NCBI RefSeq assembly: GCF_900496995.4
Contig: NC_044009.1
Coordinates: 50,966,505 to 51,030,504, forward strand
From: Aquila chrysaetos chrysaetos
Lineage: Eukaryota; Chordata; Aves; Accipitriformes; Accipitridae
Length of the DNA stretch: 64,000 nt
Reading direction: 5' to 3'
Shown here: positions 28,180 to 38,509 of the stretch, piece by piece
Position numbering within the stretch: the stretch's first letter is position 1
Layout of the letters: each line of letters starts with the position of its first letter
Program-made: the position numbers and the translations under genes
Notes under the pieces: generated by a model
What the model was told of the DNA's origin: nothing
Seen by the model: only the letters and a program-made list of their open reading frames with translations
Databases searched by the model: none

Positions 28180-31100
28180 TTAAAAAACGGGTTTTCAATA
28201 TCAAGCTTGTTTGCTAAATATTTGACAATGTCTTCACTACAGTCAATACTCTAGAAAGTAAATCTTGTGCACGAGAACAGTTTTTCTTCAACTATTATAT
28301 ATAACTGATATCAGGCTGCTAGAAGATGTAGTGTAATGCTGATGATCCTAAGAAGATGCACAAGTAAAGCAGTTAGTTATACAATTCCTAAATATACCTG
28401 GATAATTTCTATTATGAAATTATGAAAAAGCACAGCAAATGATCAATTGACAGCATACTATATGCTATATATTGAGTTGAAAAATGCTCCACAGTTTGCA
28501 CAAAGTTACTGCAGCTCAGTTATATTAACTTCATAAAACCTGCTTCGGAAACTATGATTAACTGAATGCTTCCATATTATTTAGCTGGCAAATGAGAGGG
28601 AGAGAGTCTGTTCTTACATTCTAATTTGGTTTCTCCCATCACTACTACAAGAGACAACATGGTTCTATAAAATTCTTCCATGCTAGCTAATACAGATGAA
28701 ACATCCAACCACATCTTAGTCCTTTCCTCCAACAGCACAGCTGTTTACATGACTCAGTTAATTGCCTGGTATTTTAATGACAATAAAACTTGTAAACCAA
28801 TGTAGATTGGGACTATTAGTTGTAACAGATCATTAAAAGAAAAACATGAACCAAACAAGAAAAAAACCCTGTCTCTTTCTTTTCACTTGCCTTAGCCAGT
28901 GCCTGAAAACTTCATGGCAATGTCCATTAAACTTGGCAAAAAGTGTTGTCTGAGCTTTCTCAAATGTGAAACAAGCAGCATGACCTGAATGCTCAAACTT
29001 TGAGTATGCTTAATAAAAAAAATAAAACTAGATAGTGCCATGCACAATTCCAGGAGAAAAAACCCTGACCTTTCAACCCAAACTGCAGCTCAGCTACTGT
29101 TCCAGTGGAAAAAGCCTTCAAAACCATGGGAAATCTCTCTCCTGAGAGCTGTTTAAGCCTCCTTAATGCTCTTAATCCACCTTGATATTGAAATGCTAGA
29201 CTCACTGGCACCCACCTTCCAACTTCCAAATAGCTGGTCAAGTGTCTGAGAGTTTCTTTTCTCTCAGTGTAGATCCTGACAGGACTCGTGTTAACTGAAG
29301 TTTTCCACAACTGTGCTTGTGGCCTGCAAGAAACACCTTACTGGAAGTGAAAACCTCTTACAAACTCTGAGAAAAAAAAGACTATGATAATGGTGGAACA
29401 ACTAAATAGACCTCTCTGGAAAAGAGAGACATTATTTAGGAAACGGCACAGAAAGAGGGACCTCTAAACTACACTGCCAGCTCTACTGGCTATGCCATTA
29501 TTCATCAGTATTCATGGTAAAAAGAGGAATGATGGTCTTCTGACTGAGGAAATCCCTGGTTGTGTAGGAATCCTAAGCCAAAAAGTCCCCATTCTTTTCA
29601 CACCTTTAGAAACTTCATTGTCCTGCCAACAAATGTATAATAACTACTAAACCACCAATATACTCATTATCAGAAGTGACTAATAGCTTCAAAATGGTGT
29701 GTGTTCCAATGGAATCATTCAAATGTTTTAGGGCAAGTATGTAAAGAAAAATCTAGTATCCATGTGTATGTACTTCAGCTTCCCTACCTCTCCATATAAA
29801 ACAAAACTACTTTCCTCTCTGCAGTTTTATAACAGTTAATTACCTGATGTTCCTACAACAGGGGTGCGTGCACTATGTATCACTAAAAAACAACCTTAGA
29901 AGTATGCTTTTCATTGCCTAAAGAATTTGAAGGCAAAAAATGAGCCTTTATATTAGAACGGTTGACTGCTATGTACAAAACTTTCTAGTTAAATGGAGAA
30001 AAGGTTAGCTTTTACTAATTTTAAAATAGCCTGAATTGAAAGAACTTCTCCCTATAGGGACTAAATGGAATTTCGTCACCTCAGACACTAAAGTATTTGT
30101 TCAATGTCTGAATTGTAATTATTATGATATAAGTTGTAGATGAATCTACCCCAAAACTATTCAGCAGCAAAAGCTGGAGAAGGCTTTAGCTACCCGGTGA
30201 GCTGGACAACAACCAAGCATATGTAACAGCAGTAGGCTGGGATCTTCTGCTGCTTGCAGAAGCAAGATTTAAGTTGGTTGACTATTAACATCCTATAAAC
30301 TTTACTGCTACAAAAGAACTCAAAATTTTAAGATTCAGGGCTGAAATGAAAAGTCAAAGGACAAGCTCTGTTGTCAGTCCTTTTAAAAAATACTATGCAT
30401 GTACGCAATTTGTTGCTAAACCTTGAATCCAAGCTGCACATCACAGGTCTGATAACTAGCCCACTCTCTTAAAGTTCTCCACCCCCACCCCTGAGGGCAC
30501 TTTTCTATGTGTTTCATTTTGAATCAATGAGCAAAACAGATCTAGTTTTCTGTAGAACCTAGGTTGTACACCTGACACTCATACTATGCTTTTCATCAAG
30601 CTCCCATAAATTGTTTCTGCTACTAAGAAATAGATGAAGACTTCAGGTACACTTTTGATAAAATGTCTTCAGCTTATGAAAAACATGAATGCATTACCTG
30701 TGACAGTGTATTTGACTTTCTTGTGCTCCTCTGATACTGTTTAACAAAAATAATATATATATACAATTTGTGATTAAACTCTGAAGTTAAACCACATATC
30801 ACAGCTTGAAAAATTAGCCAACTCTCCTGATCCCACTCTTCAGTCATTACAGAAAGCTTCTAGTCTATTTTGAATGACATCATAAGTAATCACATCTATT
30901 CAAGTATTTTCCTTGTTTCAAAAGAACCAAAAGTCATATTAACAAAATAATTCTAAAGAGCACACAATTTAATCCTTTAAGTATCTGACAATCTCTCCCC
31001 ACTTGGCCACTTTGCCCTCCTATTTCTTATGACTATTTAATTACAGATTGTCAGTCTAAAATACGTAATTCTTTATCAACCAATATATATACATATAAAG

Positions 31101-34100
31101 ACTCTCTAAGTAAGTGTGAAAGGTATATTTTTCAAAATCTAATATCATTGTCAGGACACTGTAGCAAAAGAAAACACTTGTCACATTTTAAGAATTCATC
31201 AAAAATAATGATGAAAACATTACAATGTTGTAGCACTTTTGCTTTCTGTGACAAACACAGAGTTTGTTTATAAAGGAGTATATAAACTGTCATACTGTAT
31301 TCTGAGAAGGAAAATCTCCACACAGACCTGAAGTCCTTGTTTTCATAATACAGACTAGGGTTTTAAGAATTCATCTTGGACTCTTCATGGCACTTCAAAA
31401 AAAAAGGATCGTGTAGTATAAATGAGGACTATAGTAAAGTATCTAGAAAATTTAATTTTACTATGAAATATGTATGAAATCATACATGATAAATGCCACA
31501 GTAATAAAAAACTGTGACACAACAACCTGCCTCTAAGAGACAATGTAGTGTCTGAAAGCAACAGGAAGCACTAGCCAGATGATCTCTTCTGACAAGACCG
31601 TGCAAATCCTAGAAAGAAACATCACTCTGTCCTCCAAGAAAATAGGTTAGATATTTTTGAATCTCTGCACAACCATTTTCAGGAAACAAAAGGCTGGATA
31701 GCAGATCAAAAAAGAAAAATAATCATTGGTATAAATGTAGCCTTTAATGAAAGTGACTTGATGGAGATTGTATTTAAGTGTTAATTTCTGTACAATTTTG
31801 TATCTATGTGTTTGTTTTTAAACTTGAAGTAGGGAAACATTCATCTTAGTGTGGGTCTACAGGCTCCATCTGATTACATGAAAAAAGAATTTGTCACACA
31901 CACAAACTTGCTATAGAAATAGCTTTACATAACATGATACAAGCAAAATCCTATTCATTTGTAGTTATTAGTACTGCTCACATGAATAAAATGAGCACAC
32001 TTTAGCCAAACGCCAAAATACCTGAATTCAAAACACAGCTATGATTTCAGCATGTATTTTACTTTGTCTTTGTGGATATCAGCTGGATTCAAGAACTGCA
32101 TGTAAAATTTCTAAGTTTGATTACAAGTGTAAAAGGAGAAAATTTTGATGGATGTATATACTGACCCAATCCAAATGCATACCAGAAGCAAGCTATGGAT
32201 TTCATTTCAGTTCATCAACATTTAAAAGGATGCTTAATTCTACATTATCTTGTGCTTTAAAGCTGTGTTATCCATATAACTGTAAAGTATCTCAATAGTT
32301 TTGGAACAGAGTAAAAAATGCAAAATACTGAATAATTTGTAGTAATTTTATTGATCTGTCCAGTGCACTAAACCTGAAAATTTGTATTAAAACTTTTAAA
32401 ATATTATGAGTTTCACATAAGTCATGCATACTCATATGAAATTAAAAATAACTTAAAGCAGTTATTTACCCATTTTTGTTAAAAAATTAGGCTGTCGTCC
32501 AGTATCTGCACTTTTTCCCACTGCATGAAAGTTAAGCTGGCTGGTAAGGAGGAGATCCCTGAGAGAGATTAAGTTCTTGCTGTTTTGGTCATTTTCGTTT
32601 CAATTACACAAGGACAGTGTATGAACGTGGTCCTCTTCCTTCAGAGTTTCAAAGGAAGAATTACTTAGACCATGAGGGAAGATTAATGAGATAATGACAA
32701 GGGTTGTATCTGTTGATGTCACTCCTGATATTATAAACCCCATGTTTCCCACTCTACATTTTAAAAATGCTTCTATAGATACTATGAATGAGTCTCGCAC
32801 AATAGCTCCTTACCTATAATGCTGTTTCTGCGTAAACAGTATTGATTCAGTGGTAAGTGTGGAAGAAGCAAGGGCACAGCTGAAATTCTCTATTCCTAGC
32901 AGTGCTCTGAAGAGAAAAATGAGACATTGCTGGGTTTTAATTCTTCTCATTATTCCTGAGAAGGAAGGTTATATTTGTGCTGCCTCTAGGCAAAGTACCA
33001 TCCCACATGAACAAAAGAATGAAACTAAGATCACATCCATTTCATCTTGCTGCTGCTACTCCTGCACAGAAGCTCTCCGCAGATGCGTAAGTCCCTGACA
33101 CTGTATCTTCAGTGCTCATATGTCACAGTAAATGATTCATTAAAAATGCATAGACAGATTGATCTTAGAAGAGGGAAAAAAGATCTGGAGTGTAAAGCGA
33201 AAGGAAAATAGAAATGAAAAGCCAAAAGGTAGAAAAGGGAAACGCCCCCCAAATTCACATGAGAAAGACATGCAAAAAAACATTTTAAAAGAAAGAGGAG
33301 ACAGCAACTGTGTTGACATTTAACATATCTACTTGGGGTAAAACTCATCCTTTTAATAGCAGTAACAGCAACAGCCCAGAGAAAGCCCAAAGCCCTTAAA
33401 GCACTTTGCATCAAGTACCTCACAAAAATGGTAGGCAATTTCTGCTAAGGTCTGTACAATATTTGCACCAAACTACCTAATTATTATTTTTTAATGTAAT
33501 TAAATGGGAGCAAATCCTAATGCAGGTATAGATAGCTCTATTGATATTGTGCCTATAATGACATAACTGAAACAATATTATGGTGCTGCATCCATGCAAC
33601 AAAACTGGTTTTTATTGTTTGCATACCAAAAATGAGCATATTTGTACCTCTCCGTATTTGTTTCTTTTCATATGCTACATTAGGTAGGTCTGCAAAGGAT
33701 GCAAGGCTTACGTGCAGCAACAGTGGGGCTGAAAACAGACTGATGCTTCTGGAGTGGTACAAAAGTCTGGGCAGGCTCCCTGATCCTAGTTACCAAGTCA
33801 TCCTAATTTATATGCCATTTGCCATGCTCCCATTCAGCCTCAAAACTATGAAGGAAAAGAGAGAAAGCTATGCTTCATTCGTGTTTCCTGTGGTCCTGAT
33901 AAACATGTGATTGACAAGATTAACCCTATACTATTAAGTTTTTGTAATATTTCCTGGATGGCCAGAAGGCTTTACTCTGCTAAAGGAATCCTGCAAGCAA
34001 AAAATCACCCATGCTGAAGAATAAGCAGCTACTTGAGTAAGAGACACCTCTTTACTATGACATTCATGCAAATGGTGTTACATAGATGACATTTATTCTA

Positions 34101-35107
34101 TTTTTATCAAAAATAATTGGTAAAATATGAATATGGACCATAATTTACATTCTGTCAGTAAAAAAGAAGCCAAATACCTACAATGGGAAGTATATATATA
34201 TATTCACGCGCGCACATGTACAATAGCAATATTTTTAGCTATAATTTCCTACTCATGTGGCAACATGACGAGCATTTTGAAGAAGCTGAGCCAAGTGAAA
34301 ATACAACCTGCAGAACAGGTCACGTTTAAATATTCTGCTATTGAAGAATATTAAAAACTACAGATTAAGTAGGAGTGTTGTAATACATTAATTAATGCTT
34401 GTAAATCATTCTGAAATACTTGGATAAAAGATGGCATAAAAAGTGTTGCCACATATCTTGATCCTTCTAGATGTGCACGATCCCTTACATCTTGTTTTGC
34501 TTTTTGGATGTTTCAAATCATCAAAAATACCATCACTGGATGAATTTAGTGTTGGTAAGTGTTTGAACACGGCAGAGAAACACCAAGGATGCCCGAATCC
34601 TGGTTAAGAACTCAAGCAGACACCTCAGTATAAACAGATTGAAATATCCACATTTCTTCACGTCTGAATCCAAGTGCTAGTGGTGGCTCACCAGGTCTAG
34701 TTATTGAACGCCTCTGTTGATCAGTGAATTAGCACAGCTCAGCTTGGCAATGTTACTCAGCCTTGACTTGGCTGTATATTCACATATGTGAAATATCCTA
34801 TCCGTAATACTCCTTCCAATCTAGTACCACCTAGTATTCACATCCCAAAAAAACTTAGACCGTGCCATCAAGCAGTCTGAAAAGGAAGGTATCTGGAATG
34901 ACTCAATACCTATCTGGGCTTAGTGAAAAACACCACCAGTTTTCAGAGAACTTGGTACTTCTTGCTTATGCAGGCACAGGCCTTTATAAAATACAGAAAT
35001 TAAAAGCCAGCATTAAGGCCCTTTTGCTTTCCTGCATTGATCTCCAGATCTGAGACATGTCTTCCTTTTTATTCAGAGACAAGTAACGTATTTTATGGTA
35101 TCCACTT

Positions 35108-35122
35108 AAAAAAAAAAAAAAA
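35108..35122. repeat. A homopolymer (15 bp)
   Basis: Fifteen A directly followed by GGCGTCGGG, where the local composition begins to change toward the CpG island. Confidence 0.7.
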
Positions 35123-36145
35123 GGCGTCGGGAGTGTCACCGAACTCACACAGGAGCACAACTGCGGTCCTTAAGGGGGATAATTCAGTGCAGAAGTGTTT
35201 TATCTAGAGGGACGCAAAGTACCACCAATATACGCATCTTCCCCAAAAGGTGAGAACACTGGAAATTATTCATCCTTCCTGCTCTCTCCCTCTTCTATTC
35301 CAAACCAAGCTCACGTGCTGCTTTATACCCACGTTCTGGAGCATGGACCATTTGTTCCGCTCTCACACAGCACGTAAGACAATGCGGTGTTGTGCCCGTC
35401 TCAGGAACTTCTAAAGGCTATCTCACGACAAATAAATACTGCAAGCCGCTGGTCTGCAGCAGCCAAAGGACAAACAATGATAGGAAACAGAAGTTTGTTG
35501 TGCTTCGGAGGGAGGCTAAGCAAGCTGCCAGAGGCAGGAAGCGAAGCCACCGTACGAGCAGAGCACCCTGTTCTTCAGGGCGGCCAGCGCAAACGCAATT
35601 AATTGCACGCAATACCATATGTGTAGGTACAAACCACCTATTAACGTAGTACCTTGGCGTGACAGCGTCCAAAAGCGAGGCTATAAAACACGCTCTGGAT
35701 GTTGTGGCAGCAGCGAGTAGCCCGAGGAGCGTGCCCGCCATGGGGACCACCACACGCCCCGTCTCCCACCAGGGCTCCCTGTCAGCGGCGGTGGCACTTC
35801 TGGCTGGGAGAAGTGAGGCGGAGGGCCGGGAAAACAGCGTTTGACATCGCTGGTAGCAACTCAACAGCTTTACACCAGGTCTCCCAGGATTTCTTGTGGT
35901 AGTTTGGTTGGTTTTGGGGTTGTTTTTTTTTTTTTCTTACGGCTCTCCGCCACCTCAAAAGGGCCGGAGAAAAGCTCCCCAACGCCACGAACGAGCCCCG
36001 CAAAGGTGAATTAATAATAACGGAGGGGGTGAGGGGGGGCGGGGGTGGGACCGGGAGGCGCCAGCTCTCCTCCTCCGGCGCCGAGCAGGTGCCGCCGGGC
36101 GGCGTAGCCAGGCCCGTCCCTCACACCTGCCGGCCGGCACGGCGG

Positions 36146-36158
36146 CCCCCCCCCCCCC
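36146..36158. repeat. C homopolymer (13 bp) in CpG island
   Basis: Run of 13 C on the + strand inside the promoter island, opposite in strand to the G runs that follow. It may be length-variable. Confidence 0.75.
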
Positions 36159-36172
36159 GCCTCAGGGCGGGG

Positions 36173-36193
36173 GTCAGTCAGTCAGTCAGTCAG
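36173..36193. repeat. (GTCA)5 tandem repeat
   Basis: Five consecutive GTCA units, followed by the related CAGCCAGCCC. It is a tetranucleotide microsatellite inside the promoter island. Tandem GTCA creates repeated TGAC/GTCA half-sites of the kind recognised by AP-1/CREB-like factors, though no full site is formed. Confidence 0.85.
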
Positions 36194-36325
36194 CCAGCCC
36201 GCCTCCCGCTCTCCCCCCCCTCCCCCTGTCCCCCCCACTACCATACCGAGGGGAGAGGCGACAGAAACCGGCCCCCACCAACCTTCGCTCTGTAAAGCGG
36301 GCAGGACACGACCGGGGACCGGGGA

Positions 36326-36336
36326 GGGGGGGGGGG
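36326..36336. repeat. G homopolymer (11 bp)
   Basis: One of several G runs in the promoter island; with neighbouring GGGG blocks it satisfies a G-quadruplex pattern. Confidence 0.7.
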
Positions 36337-36393
36337 ACGGGACCGGGGCGGGCGGGAAGCGCTGAGGAGAAGGCGCGCGAGGGCCGCGCCCGC

Positions 36394-36415
36394 GGGGGGG
36401 GGGGGGGGGGGGGGG
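36394..36415. repeat. G homopolymer (22 bp) in CpG island
   Basis: Twenty-two G in a row, followed by AGTGGGGGG. This is the longest G run in the window and lies about 280 bases before the YY1-type element. It can form G-quadruplexes and is a likely site of length polymorphism or assembly error. Confidence 0.8.
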
Positions 36416-36442
36416 AGTGGGGGGTGCGCGCGGGCAGGTAGG

Positions 36443-36475
36443 GGGCGGAGGAGAGCGCGCGCCGCGCTCCGCCCC
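36443..36475. promoter_or_regulatory. GC boxes (SP/KLF-type)
   Basis: A GGGCGG core lies at 36443-36448 and an inverted CCGCCCC at 36469-36475, about 220-250 bases before the YY1-type element. SP1 and KLF proteins bind such sites in CpG-island promoters. Further GGGCGG-like cores occur nearby, so these two are representative rather than exclusive. Confidence 0.5.
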
Positions 36476-36492
36476 GCTGGAGGAGGGAGGGA

Positions 36493-36504
36493 GGGGGGGG
36501 GGGG
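36493..36504. repeat. G homopolymer (12 bp)
   Basis: Twelve G followed by TTAGGTAGGGTAGG, in the core promoter region. It belongs to the same G-rich strand asymmetry as the neighbouring runs. Confidence 0.75.
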
Positions 36505-36582
36505 TTAGGTAGGGTAGGCGGGGCCTAGGCGGAGGCCGCTGGGTCGTGAGTGGGCAGGGCGGCTGTCAATCCGGGGCGGCGC

Positions 36583-36590
36583 GCGGCCGC
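36583..36590. other. NotI site within CpG island
   Basis: The eight bases GCGGCCGC form a NotI recognition site. Such CpG-only sites are rare outside unmethylated islands, so this supports the island call. No other function is implied. Confidence 0.9.
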
Positions 36591-36689
36591 CCGGCGTCGC
36601 GCGACGGGCTGCCGTGATTGTGGGAAAGGAGGGGAGAGGTGGGGGGAGGGGGGAGGAGGAGGAGAGGAAACAAAAACAATCGGCCGGGC

Positions 36690-36701
36690 GCCGCCATCTT
36701 G
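36690..36701 (+). promoter_or_regulatory. YY1-type element (GCCGCCATCTTG)
   Basis: The 12 bases match the extended YY1 site, whose other strand reads CAAGATGGCGGC. In TATA-less CpG-island promoters this element commonly lies within a few tens of bases downstream of the start site. That makes transcription initiation just upstream of 36.69 kb plausible. Binding is inferred from the motif only. Confidence 0.65.
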
Positions 36702-36728
36702 GGTCCGTTCTCCACGCCACACAAGTGA

Positions 36729-36821
36729 ATGGGTAGATATGAAATTACCACAGGGGAGCAGCAGCAGCAGCAGGGTACGGAGGGCTGTTCCGAGCTGCCG
36801 GCTGGACTCGGGGGACTCTAG
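36729..36821 (+). other. Upstream ORF in the distal leader (30 codons, CAG run)
   Basis: An ATG at 36729 just downstream of the YY1-type element opens a 30-codon frame ending in TAG. It runs through the five CAG units at 36759-36773 in the glutamine frame. It is a potential uORF only if transcription begins upstream of it, which the YY1 position makes plausible. No evidence for translation. Confidence 0.3.
36759..36773 (+). repeat. (CAG)5 trinucleotide repeat in the distal leader
   Basis: Five CAG units, 58 bases after the YY1-type element, probably transcribed in the 5' leader. Short CAG runs of this size are normally stable. Confidence 0.8.
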
Positions 36822-36830
36822 AGACGGCTC

Positions 36831-36847
36831 CCGCCGCCGCCGCCGCC
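36831..36847 (+). repeat. (CCG)n trinucleotide repeat in the distal leader
   Basis: Five CCG units plus CC, probably in the transcribed leader. CCG/CGG runs are common in CpG-island 5' UTRs. Confidence 0.8.
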
Positions 36848-37166
36848 CAGAGAAAACCCCCGGGCTCGGCCTTTTCTCCTCGCCAACCCCTAAACTGCAC
36901 TCCTGGAGGGACAAAGTTGGTCTCAGCCGCGCTGCCTCCGCCGCCCGGGAGACGAGAGAGTCGGGTTCGGCAGCGGCTTCCTCGGGGCCGGGAGTGAGCC
37001 GGGGTCAGAGTTAGGGGCGAGGGTGACGAGGGGATTCCTCCCCCCTCCACCCTCTGGCCGGGGCTCGCCTGGTGCGCTGTGTGGGAGGCAGGAGGAGAAG
37101 GCGGGAGGAGTCCAGCAGGCTTTTCCTTTCCACCCCTGCTATTTCTTATTCCTTTCTCCTAAAAGG

Positions 37167-37199
37167 AAAAAAAAAAAGAAAAAGAAAAAGAAAAAAAAA
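37167..37199. repeat. A-rich (A4-9 G)n purine tract
   Basis: A purine-only stretch of A runs broken by single G residues, lying between GC-rich blocks. It is a low-complexity tract and gives spurious Lys/Arg-rich or Phe-rich frames on the two strands. Confidence 0.8.
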
Positions 37200-37214
37200 G
37201 GCAAGAACTGGATC

Positions 37215-37232
37215 GGGGGGGGGGGGGGGGGG
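37215..37232. repeat. G homopolymer (18 bp)
   Basis: Eighteen G just after the A-rich tract, probably within the transcribed leader, where it could form an RNA G-quadruplex. Confidence 0.75.
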
Positions 37233-37625
37233 AGGACGGGACCGTCTCGGCTCTCCGTTTGAACAGCAGCGGGGCGGGCGGAGGTGCGGCGAGAAAGAAA
37301 TGTGTCCGTGAGGAGTTGGAGAGGAGCGTGCATCCAGCAGAAGAGTCACAAGCCTGCTGCTGCACGGGAGGAAGAAGCCGGCGGGGAAGGCAGCCGCTGC
37401 ATCCTCCCCTCTGCCCGCAGTCTCGCTCGCCTCCTCGCTTCCAAAGAAGCTGAATTCTCCTAGGAGCACGGCAGTCAAGGAAGGAAGGAAGGATTTGCCA
37501 CAAAGAATATATCACCCTCCTCCCCAGCGGCTGGATACTGCATATTTTTTTTTTTTTAATTTTTTATTTTTCCCCCCCCGCTCCAGTCGCTCTGCTGTGT
37601 TTAAATACCAAATATAGCCTCTTGC

Positions 37626-37641
37626 GGGGGGGGGGGGGGGG
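37626..37641. repeat. G homopolymer (16 bp)
   Basis: Sixteen G followed by AGGGG, near the downstream edge of the island. If transcribed it would be a strong RNA G-quadruplex candidate about 870 bases before the ACVR2A start. Confidence 0.75.
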
Positions 37642-37895
37642 AGGGGATGGAAATCTCTTAGAAGAATTCGAAATCTTGCTCGGATTCGGGAGTGCTGGTG
37701 TCGCAAGGACCGGGAGAAGGACCGGGAAGAGGAGGGGAGGTGCGCGGCTCTCGCTGACTGGCGGCAGGACTAGAGATTTGCCACTTTTCGGGAAGCCCGA
37801 AGGTTGGTTTGTTACCAAACTGTTGTTTCTCCCCTTTTCCTCTTCTGGGTTACGCTAAATCCCTCAGCATTATTAAAGAAAACCGAAGCGTTGCC

Positions 37896-37901
37896 CACGT
37901 G
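37896..37901. promoter_or_regulatory. CACGTG E-box near the downstream edge of the CpG island
   Basis: A palindromic CACGTG lies about 610 bases before the start codon. This is the core recognised by USF, MYC/MAX and related bHLH-ZIP factors. It could serve a downstream alternative start site. A six-base match alone is weak evidence. Confidence 0.35.
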
Positions 37902-38023
37902 TAGCTGGTGGCTTGCTTTTTTTAAGGTAGTTTTCATCAAGAAACTGACAAAGCTTCCTCCCTTCACCCGGAGGCTTTTGAGGTTTGAAACTGAAATGGA
38001 GCTACTTTTCTCCCAAACACTAC

Positions 38024-38176
38024 ATGTTGTATGAGGGTAGCCAGGACGAAAACATCGTGTTTGCTGATTTCGATACGACTCCCCGACACTCTGCACCTAC
38101 GGGGGATGCTTCACGGAGCTTCATGTCAAAAAGATTTGGAGTGTGCTCAGAGACTTCGTCGTGTCCAGCAGCTTAA
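38024..38176 (+). other. Upstream ORF, 50 codons, in ACVR2A leader
   Basis: An ATG at 38024 opens a 50-codon frame ending in TAA, 333 bases before the main start codon. The frame also reads upstream to 37985 without a stop, but with no earlier ATG. It is the longest ATG-initiated frame in the proximal leader. It does not overlap the main CDS, so it could only reduce initiation or require reinitiation. The product resembles nothing I recognise. Confidence 0.3.
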
Positions 38177-38374
38177 TTGTTGACTTTTTTTTTTTTAAAG
38201 TGGATTCGTAGCATACTTTTATGAATTAAATTTTGCCACCATTTGTACAGAAGCCAAATGACACGTGTGTTTTGAAACACGGTTCTAAATATATCCATCC
38301 CTCAACCCGGATTCTCGCTAGAAAGAGCCGGAGGGAGATCGTCAGTGTCTAAACAGATCTGATTTTACTGTTTT

Positions 38375-38488
38375 ATGAACACTGTCTGCTGCAGAAATGT
38401 TGCTATAGATTGCTTTATAACGGTTCAGCAAGAAGGGAGATTTTCCAGCTTGCAGGACCCAGGAAACTGGATACTTAAAGTCACTTAA
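38375..38488 (+). other. Upstream ORF, 37 codons, in ACVR2A leader
   Basis: An ATG at 38375 opens a 37-codon frame whose TAA occupies 38486-38488, directly abutting the next upstream ATG at 38489. A nested ATG at 38397 in another frame makes a three-codon ORF ending with TAG at 38406-38408. Because the main start is only 21 bases after this stop, ribosomes that translate it would have little distance in which to reinitiate at ACVR2A. Confidence 0.35.
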
Positions 38489-38497
38489 ATGTTTTAA
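38489..38497 (+). other. Minimal upstream ORF (ATG TTT TAA) 12 bases before ACVR2A start
   Basis: ATG, one sense codon and TAA lie immediately after the 37-codon uORF and end 12 bases before the ACVR2A ATG. Start-adjacent minimal uORFs can stall or shunt ribosomes. The context at -3 is A but +4 is T, so initiation would be leakier than at the main start, which has A and G. Confidence 0.4.
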
Positions 38498-38509
38498 CAG
38501 CATTGGAAA

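Larger units (their letters stand above)
20586..35649. other. 5' intergenic DNA proximal to the ACVR2A promoter, no gene seen
   Basis: AT-rich sequence with no supported exons. Frames reach 109 codons (minus, 33109-33438) and 105 codons (minus, 28993-29310) without recognisable domains. It holds small features only: a 20-base AT palindrome at 28160-28179, a TA/CG dinucleotide patch near 34191-34215, and an A tract at 35108-35122. In mammals the 5' side of ACVR2A faces a large gene-poor interval, so gene-free DNA here is expected if the synteny is kept. The last 250 bases grade into the CpG island. Confidence 0.65.
35650..37850. promoter_or_regulatory. ACVR2A: CpG-island promoter of ACVR2A
   Basis: GC content and CpG density rise sharply from about 35.65 kb, peak at 36.0-37.1 kb and fall away near 37.85 kb, while both flanks are AT-rich. 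The island contains a NotI site at 36583-36590, GC boxes, long runs of G and C, and a YY1-type element, and I see no TATA box close to its core. This is the usual form of a broadly expressed, dispersed-start vertebrate promoter. Its position just before the ACVR2A first coding exon assigns it to that gene. Such islands often also fire antisense, and nothing here excludes that. Confidence 0.85.
36700..38509 (+). other. ACVR2A: ACVR2A 5' untranslated leader region (start approximate)
   Basis: This stretch lies between the likely core promoter and the ACVR2A start codon. The first half (to about 37.85 kb) is CpG-rich with CAG, CCG and G-tract repeats; the second half (37.85-38.51 kb) drops to ordinary composition and carries several upstream ATGs. 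The true transcription start cannot be fixed from sequence: it could be near the YY1-type element at 36.69 kb or nearer 37.8 kb, and part of this interval could be spliced out. The GC-rich frames that run for 60-150 codons here on both strands look like effects of few stop codons in GC-rich DNA, and I do not call them genes. Confidence 0.6.

Noticed and set aside
34191..34215. Alternating TA then CG/CA bases as a Z-DNA or promoter element
   Set aside because: Only a few units long; a minor dinucleotide repeat with nothing nearby to regulate.
36525..36914. 129-codon minus-strand frame in the CpG island
   Set aside because: Shadow of the same stop-poor sequence, Pro/Ser/Arg-rich with no domain.
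36550..37014. 154-codon + strand frame in the CpG island
   Set aside because: Low-complexity Gly/Arg/Ser-rich translation expected from GC-rich, stop-poor DNA; other frames on both strands are similarly open there, and no domain is visible.
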